Source of the DNA: Laetiporus sulphureus 93-53
Taxonomy: Eukaryota; Basidiomycota; Agaricomycetes; Polyporales; Laetiporaceae
NCBI RefSeq assembly: GCF_001632365.1
Contig: NW_024468604.1
Coordinates: forward strand, 3,520-67,519
Reading direction: 5' to 3'
DNA: 64,000 nt
Positions 56,867 through 64,000 of this stretch are shown one piece after another. Position numbers and translations under genes: made by a program. The first letter of the stretch is position 1. Every line of letters starts with the position of its first letter. Under the pieces are notes generated by a model, which was given only the letters and a program-made list of their open reading frames with translations, made no database searches and was not told where the DNA came from.

Positions 56867-59800
56867 ATGGACGCCATAGTCCCTCCCGAAGTCACCGCAG
56901 AGTTGACCCAGATCCTCTCCAACCTGGTCCAGGGAGACAATCAGCTTCGTTCCAAGCAAGTCCTATCACACTTTGAGAAGAAAATTCGCTCACCTGTTTG
57001 CAGTGCTGAAAAAGCGGTCAACGATCGTCTCGCGCAGACGCCAGAACTGTACCTTCTCGCGCTCGCGCAGTTCTCGACGAATGCAGATACTATTGTGGTG
57101 AGTTTATTTCTTACTCTAAAGTACACCTCTTCTGACGGTCTTAGATGAGGTCTTTCTCTCTCGTGCTCCTTCGTCGCCTACTATTCCGAGCCTCGCCGAC
57201 GACCCATCTCTCACTCTATGACCATCTGTCATCGCAAAGCCTCGCCACACTCGAACGCATCCTACTTCATTCATTGCTTCATGAGCCTTCGCCCGTTGTT
57301 CGCCGCAAAACTGTCGACACCGTGGCTGACCTTGCTAATAATGCTATGCAACGAGGTAGACCATGGCACGCCCTTCAAGCACAGACATTCACCATGGTCG
57401 ATAACCATGATTCAATAACGCGTGAAGCAGCGTATCGCATCCTTTCTCAGTCCCCCAACCTAATCATCGACTTGCGCTTGGACGTAGTTCTCAGTACGCT
57501 CCAGAAGGGCTTGGAAGACGCGGAGAGCATCGAAGTGCGTACATGTTTGTCGTTACGTGCCAGACTAACCATTATTTAGGTTCGCCTAGCTGCATTGCGC
57601 GCTGCAGTTCAGTACCTGTCTACCTTAGACGTAGCTCAGCAAGCACAAGCGCTTTCGCTGCTGTACCCGATGCTTAACACCCTCCCCAGTCTTCCACATA
57701 CACATCTCCCCGCATTCCTCTCCGCGCTTACTCCTCTCACATCGAGCCATCCCACACTATTCGAGCCACATCTCCATGCACTTCTCTCTTTCCTTCCGCC
57801 GCTAATCGTCCCTGCCGTAGATGCGGGCCCTACGCCCACCGTCGCGCGCCCGAATCCTGCTGGAGGCAGCAGCTTCGTGTTCCCGCCGCCTTCACAAAAC
57901 GGCAACGGGAAGAGTAAGGCGACAGTGGAGGAGCACGAGAGCGACCACGAGGAGGAGGAAGTGCGCAAAGCGGCGCTTGAGTTCATGGTGAGTCTGACCG
58001 AGGCGCGCCCGTCAATGGTTAAGCGCGTGGATGGGTGGACCGCAGTGATGGTCCGGGGATGCCTGGAGGGCATGGGCGAGATACCTGAGGACGAGACTGA
58101 TATCTGGTTGGAGGCGGATGTAAGTAATTTCCACGTGCGCTCTATATCTGCAGTCCCTGAATTTGTTGTCCATAGCCCTTGGAGGACCCAACAGACGATA
58201 CCTATCCTCATGTGTACGAGCAGGCCATTGATCGTATCGCGTGTGCTCTAGGCGGTAAGGCTGCCTTGCCGCCCGCGTTCCAATACATCCCTGCCATGCT
58301 AGCGAGCTACGATTGGAGATTACGCCATGCTGGCCTCATGGCTATTGCTGCAATTGCGGAAGGCACCAGTAAAGTAATGCAACATGAGCTGGGGAAGGTC
58401 ATCGAGTCAGTCCGCTTGACATATATTGCGCAACGGCAACCGTGATGACGTATTTGCAACAGCCTCGTAATTCCAATGTTCAATGATCAGCATCCTCGCG
58501 TGCGGTATGCTGCGTGTCAATGCATGTCAGTACCTTTCTCGGGCATGTTAGAACATTTTGACATAGTTCACGATGTATAGCGGACAATTGTGCACCGACC
58601 TCGAGGTACGCATGGCTGTAGCGACTGAAGCCGCGACCATTCCATGTCAAGCGCATGAACTAACACATTCTCCGCAGGAAGTTATACAAGAGAAGTTCCA
58701 TCAGCAAATCTTTGGCGCGCTTATACCAACTCTCGAAGCTCGGGAACCTCGGTGCGTATTGCTCGCCTGGCAAACGGTTCAGAACACATTTGTCATTGTC
58801 GTTTTCTCGTTCCTGGATCTATTTCATTCTCCCAATTATCGCGCATTGCAGGGTCGCTTCGCACGCCGCCGCCGCCTTGATCAACTTCTGCGAAGGCGTG
58901 GAACGCGAGACTTTACTGCCGTACCTAGATCCGATTGTCGAACGTCTGCTCAAACTGCTCAACCCTGGCTCTGGCGCACAGCCGCAACGATATGTCCAGG
59001 AACAAGCAATTACTACGCTGGCCATGGTCGCTGATGCCAGTGAGGCGACGTTCGCGAAGGTAGGCGTGATTGGGTTCACTATCACCCGTCCGATGTGTCA
59101 TGAGTTTCAGCTCATACGAAGATCATGTTTCCTAGCACTATTCGGCGATAATGCCATTGCTTTTGAATGTGCTTCAAAATGCGAACAGCACCGAGTACGC
59201 CAAGTTGAGAGTCAGGGCCATGGAGTGTGCTGGACTAATAGGTAATCGTTAAATCACGTTTCGACCCGAATGATTCCTCATGTCAAGTTTCATCGTTGAC
59301 ATTAGCGATTGCCGTTGGTCGTGACGTTTTCAGGCAAGATGCTAGCCGATTCATCGAGCTGCTGATGCGTATTCAAAGTACGTCGTTTTGGACTGTCTTT
59401 GAGCTCATTATACAAAGTCCTGATGTACGAGCATAGACAGTCCGGTCGATCCGAATGATACAATGCTGGGTCATTATCTTATTGCGACGTGGGCGAAGGT
59501 CTGTCAAGCAATGGGTCAGGAATTTGAGCCCTATCTACCAGTGGTCATGCCCCCACTGCTCATCGCCGCCAGTGCAAAGGCGGATCTGTCCATATATGGT
59601 TCGTGATCGCAGTAGACAATTTTTAGACGGCCACTCAAGTTTAAGTTGCCCAGATGAAGACGAGGAACATGAGGAGCAGGAGGGTTGGGAGACGATCCGC
59701 ATGGATGGCCAGCAAGTTGGTATCAAGACGTCAGCGCTCGAAGAGAAATGCCAGGCGTTCGAAACGTTGGTAATCTACGTGTCGACGCTTGGCGTTCGCT

Positions 59801-60416
59801 TTGCACCATACCTATCCCAGACTCTGGAACTGGTTCTCCCGTCTCTGCGGTTTTATTTTCATGAAGGCGTCCGAGAAGCATGCGCCATGTGAGTGTTCAT
59901 GCTTTCTCGACTGGTACATGACACCAGAACTGACGCTCGTACTGCAGGTTGATACCGATGCTGGTCTCTTGCGGAAAGGCGAGCTCGACATTGACGGACC
60001 AGATGGTCTCAGCTACGTTCTCGCAGCTTGTGAACTGCATCGCGAGTGAAACCGACTGCTCCTTCCTCGCGTCGTTATACAAGTGCTTCACCGATGGGAT
60101 GCGCGCGCTCGGTGGACCATCAATGCTTGCCCCACAGATCCACGACGGCATTATGGAGGCAACAAAGCACCAGCTGCAGGGAATTGCGGACAAACGCAAG
60201 GCGCGTGCGGCCCGGCCGGCATCGGACCTCGCGGATGAGAAGGACGACCTGATGTTGCTCGAAGAGATGGAGGACTTCGCGCTGGAAGACATGGCAAAGA
60301 TGCTGATAGCGTTCGACTCGAACCATCAGCTCCTGATTGCCGTATCGAGCGTGCGGGATTTGGGGCTGCAGCTAGGGCAATGGGAAAGCGAGGACGAGGG
60401 TGGTGCGGAGGGATGA
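56867..60416 (+). CDS. PSE1: Karyopherin of the Kap121/Pse1 (importin-5) type
   Basis: Fourteen exons: 56867-56955, 57004-57097, 57145-57534, 57580-58119, 58176-58405, 58463-58525, 58581-58605, 58678-58751, 58852-59059, 59136-59241, 59306-59377, 59437-59598, 59654-59888, 59948-60416; 918 aa. HEAT repeats run throughout: NAEKAVNDRLAQTPELYLLAL, MRSFSLVLLRRLLF, WRLRHAGLMAIAAIAEG, IPMFNDQHPRVRYAACQCIGQL, VASHAAAALINFCEG and GWETIRMDGQQVGIKTSALEEK, all matching importin-beta-3. These carriers bind nuclear-localisation signals and RanGTP to import ribosomal and other proteins. The first intron uses a GC donor (GCAAGT, 56956) and is 48 nt, so retention would also stay in frame. Homologues are usually near 1,090 aa; here the chain ends in an acidic tail soon after the LLEEMEDFALEDM segment, so C-terminal HEAT repeats may be missing or differently spliced. 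Confidence 0.88.
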
Positions 60417-61576
60417 GGACCAGATGACGGTCCGTGCAATTAGTATGATGTGGGGAAATATCATTGCTTTCTATCTGCTGTCTGGTCCGTGCTATTCACT
60501 AGATATTGTCGCGATAGATACATTTTCGTCAGCGGGAGGATTCAAGTGTTGTTATGTATCTTACCGGATGCTCATTGTAGCTGAATAAGAAAGAACCTGT
60601 TGTTGTTGTAAATTGGATAGAGGTGAGTTCCACAGCATGCATAACAATACTTTTCCACTGCAAGAATTGTGAAGCAATAGTGATAATAATATTAAGCTTA
60701 GCCCTGTAAACAATTTGTGACGAAATTTTAAATTATTCCACAGTATGTGCAATTAGTGTTGCCACGGTCTGGTCCGGTTTGGTTTGGTGTGGCTATGATG
60801 GCTCCCGCCTCACCAATGGCTCGGCTAAGCTCCAATCGTAACAGCTAACCCACAGTTTGGTCTGGCGTCGGCTCAGTCATGGCTGTAGCTGTGGCTACAT
60901 CCCAAATAGATAACAGTAAGTGTGTCACGGTGCATCATAGATCCTGCCAAAAGGCAAGGAAATGGCTGCAAGGTGCTAGCCATGCTCAGTGACCTGCACA
61001 AATACCAAAATAAGGGCCTGCCACAAAGGGTCAGGCTAAAAAGGCATGCAGTGACATGCAGCCTGCAAAAAGGGGCTCAAAGGGCCCTTAGCCTTATATC
61101 ACACAAAGAGGGGGTAATGGCTTGTAAAGCTGCATGAAATAGATGAATGAAACTGGGGATACGCAGCTTCCTCATGGATACTTATATACATGCAGGTAGG
61201 GACCTCAGTCACTATACTAAGGTAAATACGCCTGACACCTACATGTGAACATGATACCATAATCGGCTAGGTTCTGGTAGCTACTATGGCAACTATCTAC
61301 AAAGGCCATGATTATGCCGAGGTAATCCTATTTCATCCAATGGGATAATTGCCTGAAGGTGATGCCACTATTTGAGTAGCAAAGTGGTGTGGCACAGATT
61401 TTCCCCACAAAGTCTGCATGTGACTTTTCTCATGCCACAGATCACGTGCTTCACCAATATCTCATGTCACTCAGCCACAGACATGACACGTAGAGATCAG
61501 GTGACAGTCCACATCACATGTTATGGTCCAGACTCGTGAATGATATGGTCGGACCTGTCTATTCCAGGATATAATA
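60417..61576. other. Intergenic, AT-richer, repeat-like
   Basis: The base composition differs from the gene-dense DNA to the left. No coding sequence is supported. Part may belong to transposon-derived sequence linked to the copia element downstream. Confidence 0.35.
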
Positions 61577-63068
61577 GAGGTGTTGGAATATCAAGCCTAG
61601 CTATACTTAAGTATGGACTTATCAGCTGGTATTTTCTTTTCTGTACTTATCAGGTGTTAGCATCCGTAAGACTTTTCACCCACTTCGCTCGTTCTGCGGG
61701 CTTCAGTCCTTCTATCATCAAGGAGCTGAAGCCTGTGAGTACTGATACTGTCCTGCATGAATGCAGCTTACATACTGATGTATCGTAGTTGACTCTAGGT
61801 ACATACTACTAATATAGTCCTTTTATCATCAAGGAGCTGAAGCCTTTGACTCTAGCATGTGTCCTCCTGTCCACTCCTCTTCCATCCGTTTACAGGTTAT
61901 GAGCCCCGCTGGCCATTACAAGATGTCGCTCAGCAATCACGAATCGTCAGTCAGGATCCCCCACCTTGCGGAAGATGGATTGAACTGGGTGCTCTATAAG
62001 GAGCAACTCAGGTCCGCCGTGACGGCAAAAAAGCTGGCGCGATATCTCAATGGCCGCGACAAGGAGCCTACTGCACCCACGGCTCCAGGGGTGGATTCCG
62101 ACACAGACGAGGCATACGCGGACGCGTACAACACATGGGCAGCCGGACATGAGGCGATCAAAACAATTCTGTACCAGACGCTACCGGAAACACTGAAATT
62201 CCGGATTATTCCCGAGAAGAAGGCGTCCAGAGCTTGGAAGATAGTCAACACTGAGTACGACAATCGCGGTGACTTTGTCCAGGCTGAACTGCTCCGACGC
62301 ATGCATGCTCTCCGCTGCACTGAGGAGAAGGACCCTCGACTGACCCTAGATAAGCTCCAGAAGCTTAAGGCCGAGTTCACGACAGCTGGTGGTGTTCTTG
62401 ACGACAAGCAATATCAAGTGCTCATCATCAGCTGCCTCCTAGAGTCTTATCACCCCGTCGTGCGCACCATCCTCTCAGCTGCTCACCTGGCTTCCATCCA
62501 GGCTACTGGCACCACCACGACTCCCACTCCCACCATCACATCTGACGAACTCTTACACCAGATCTACTCAGTCACACGCGACGAGTTTACCCTGGACGAG
62601 TCGCAGAGCACTGCAGAAGACTTCGCGCTCATGACGAGATCAGGTGACAAGGACGTGAGGAAGACGTGCAGCAATTGCAATAAGCCCGGCCATCTGAAAG
62701 CGGACTGCTGGATGAAAGGTGGTGGAAAAGAGGGCCAAGGGCCACAGAGCAAGAACAGAGGGAGGAAGCACGACAGGGGCTCAGGGGGTGCCAGTGCGAA
62801 TGCAGTGACAACAGGCAATGATGAGGCGTTCGCATTCGCCATTGCGACTGATTTTTTGAAGGTCGAGGGAGTGAAGCTCCCGAAGCTCACCCGTATCCTC
62901 GATTCAGGTGCAAGCTGACACTTCAATCCGGTACGCTCAAATTTCACCACATTCCGGGAGACCAAACACAAGCCGATCACGTCAGCTGACAGCTGTGTCT
63001 TTTATGCCACCGGTGAAGGTGACGTCTGCATCGCTACTATGCACAAGGGAAAGACAGTCAAGTTTACC
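61577..63068 (+). mobile_element. Truncated Ty1/copia-type retrotransposon
   Basis: The element is defined by a copia gag gene followed by the first part of protease. A possible 5' LTR start is TGTTGGAATATC at 61577, the usual kind of copia LTR opening, but no second LTR was found. A 28 bp stretch (TCCTT.TATCATCAAGG...GAAGCCT) occurs twice, at 61707-61734 and 61816-61843, in the leader. Integrase, reverse transcriptase and RNase H are all absent: coding similarity ends near 63068 at a tandem duplication. It cannot move on its own. Confidence 0.65.
61857..62918 (+). CDS. Copia gag with CCHC zinc knuckle and DSGAS protease start
   Basis: 353 codons from the first ATG (61857); ATGs at 61899 and 61923 are also possible, the latter giving MSLSNHESSVRIPHLAEDGLNW, the usual copia gag opening. 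The helical gag domain (WAAGHEAIKTILYQTLPE, RAWKIVNTEYD, LDDKQYQVLIISCLLESYHPVV) is followed by a zinc knuckle CSNCNKPGHLKADC (about residue 269) that packages element RNA. The protease begins LTRILDSGAS with the catalytic DSGA, then TGA. Downstream the same frame stays protease-like (HFNPVRSNFTTF) to about 63068, so the TGA most simply replaces an Arg CGA by a C-to-T change. Products beyond gag are lost. Confidence 0.82.
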   Translation: MCPPVHSSSIRLQVMSPAGHYKMSLSNHESSVRIPHLAEDGLNWVLYKEQLRSAVTAKKLARYLNGRDKEPTAPTAPGVDSDTDEAYADAYNTWAAGHEAIKTILYQTLPETLKFRIIPEKKASRAWKIVNTEYDNRGDFVQAELLRRMHALRCTEEKDPRLTLDKLQKLKAEFTTAGGVLDDKQYQVLIISCLLESYHPVVRTILSAAHLASIQATGTTTTPTPTITSDELLHQIYSVTRDEFTLDESQSTAEDFALMTRSGDKDVRKTCSNCNKPGHLKADCWMKGGGKEGQGPQSKNRGRKHDRGSGGASANAVTTGNDEAFAFAIATDFLKVEGVKLPKLTRILDSGAS

Positions 63069-63070
63069 CT

Positions 63071-63190
63071 ATCTATATACTGGGAGCCGTTAGCCCCTAA
63101 CGGCCATGCTCAGAGGGCCCTCCATAGCACATTCAATTCTTGTGCTATGCTCTTCAAAATACCCTCATCTGAAAGCCAGGCTTCGAATCT
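63071..63190. repeat. 120 bp tandem repeat, unit 1
   Basis: The unit begins ATCTATATAC and contains GGGAGCCGTTAGCCCCTAAC and CAGAGGGCCCTCCATAGCAC. It is repeated immediately to the right with very few differences. The inner GCCGTTAGCCCCTAACGGC is itself an inverted repeat. Confidence 0.92.
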
Positions 63191-63309
63191 ATCTATATAC
63201 CGGGAGCCGTTAGCCCCTAACGGCCATGCTCAGAGGGCCCTCCATAGCACATTCAATTCTTGTGCTATGTTCTTCAAATACCCTCATCTGAAAGCCACGC
63301 TTCGAATCT
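63191..63309. repeat. 120 bp tandem repeat, unit 2
   Basis: Second copy, one base shorter in an A-run. The near identity implies a recent duplication at the breakpoint of the copia element. Confidence 0.92.
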
Positions 63310-63849
63310 TGGAGGCCCCAAAGGGGCCCCAATGCCCAGTTGAGCGGAACGGGCGCTGTAGGCTTCCCAATCGGGCAGGTTTCCTCACGGTGGTGGTTTG
63401 GTCAATATTGGTCTTTTTAAGACCCTCAGTTACTTCTATCACCTCGGTTTTGTTGGGGCCCCCTCGCTCTACATCTCAAGCACCCAGCTAATTAAATTCT
63501 CATTATTCCGCAATTTATTTGTGTTTCTACGGGATGCCCTTTCGACTCAGTCGGTAAGCGCCCGTTATGGTCCTGGTGACTTTTTGCTTTTTTCTCTCGT
63601 GCATTGCAATCCGCTCGCTTGTCGGTGCTGGGGCCCCCTAGCAATACATCTAAATGACTCAACTGCAAAATTTCGAGTCCGTCGGTACTGTTTTCAAGGC
63701 TCCACGACGTGCCCTTTCACCTCATGTGCACAGCGCGTCTGACTCCCCGATCGGTGAGTGTGCTCGCGTCGTCCTCCCCTCATCTTCCTTCGACCTCATT
63801 CATGTCTATCTCCTCCCATTTACTCTCATTGTCTTCTGCTTAGGTTAGC
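63310..63849. other. Pyrimidine-rich region with imperfect duplication
   Basis: Two related segments begin GGGGCCCCCT (about 63457 and 63632), each followed by a .TACATCT.AA.. block and, ~80 nt on, a TGCCCTTTC.ACTCA-like block. No gene is supported; it may be transposon-derived or promoter sequence for the next gene. Confidence 0.45.
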
Positions 63850-63873
63850 ATGGCGCCCGCTCTCAATTTTCAG
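63850..63873 (+). CDS. Possible first exon of a gene leaving the window
   Basis: ATGGCGCCCGCTCTCAATTTTCAG followed directly by GTGAGT looks like a short first coding exon (MAPALNFQ) with a strong donor, behind a T/C-rich stretch typical of fungal core promoters. Too short to identify; the window ends before a second exon can be judged. Confidence 0.3.
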
Positions 63874-64000
63874 GTGAGTATTAGCCTTCATTCGAACGAT
63901 ATTGACTCTTCAGCGAACAAGCGCGCGCGCGCGCTCTCTACAGCACCCACCTCCTACCAACCACCACCTCCTTCATTCACCACCGGATGCTCCCCGTCCA

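Noticed and set aside
1..64000. CRISPR array or prokaryotic operon structure
   Set aside because: No regularly spaced short repeats; intron-rich eukaryotic genes throughout.

Overview
The window is nuclear DNA from a filamentous basidiomycete, most likely an agaricomycete of the polypore type. The evidence is GC-rich genes packed with 48-70 nt introns (GT...YAG with CTRAY branch sites), fungal housekeeping proteins (a VPS11 orthologue, proteasome lid subunits Rpn6 and Rpn7, a Kap121/Pse1 importin, ATP synthase subunit j, a PDR-type ABC transporter, an Ftr1 iron permease) and a decayed Ty1/copia element. All gene models were spliced by hand from frame continuity, splice motifs and family similarity.

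1-18 kb is an accessory array, almost entirely on the minus strand. It holds two paralogous C2H2-like zinc-finger proteins (490-1501 and 8929-9744) bracketing three IRG-type (interferon-inducible-GTPase-like) genes (2399-4028, 4893-6182 with an in-frame TGA, 6741-8051). A decayed IRG relic follows (11166-11640), then two near-identical IRG genes with long charged coiled coils (12181-13656 and 16198-17487). These last two lie in a ~1.9 kb direct duplication flanking an FTR1-type iron permease. A seventh IRG gene lies on the plus strand at 39948-41267. All six recognisable IRG genes, once spliced, begin with an N-myristoylation-type motif (Met-Gly-x-x-x-Ser). In three of them a 5'UTR intron ends 3-5 nt before that Met. 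This lineage of probably membrane-attached, immunity-type GTPases is the most interesting content of the window.

18-27 kb: a truncated RecQ-like helicase abuts an opposite-strand fragment, then comes a large PDR/ABCG multidrug transporter (about 22 exons). 27-38.6 kb is compact housekeeping DNA: VPS11 (-), ATP18-like subunit j (+), an NAD(P)-binding reductase-like protein (+), an alpha/beta hydrolase (-), a BuGZ/ZNF207-like zinc-finger protein (+) and a BTB/POZ protein (-). 38.9-39.8 kb is a two-unit ~411 bp direct repeat upstream of the plus-strand IRG gene. 41.3-44.1 and 45.4-47.5 kb are gene-poor.

44-60.4 kb: a Pho80/Pcl-type cyclin (-), an AT-hook coiled-coil protein (-), an Asi-like membrane RING protein (-), the head-to-head pair RPN6 (-)/RPN7 (+), and a Kap121-like importin that looks short at its C-terminus. 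60.4-64 kb is repeat-rich: a copia gag with an internal stop right after the protease DSGAS motif, loss of the rest of pol, a 120 bp tandem duplication, and the possible first exon of a further gene at the right edge.
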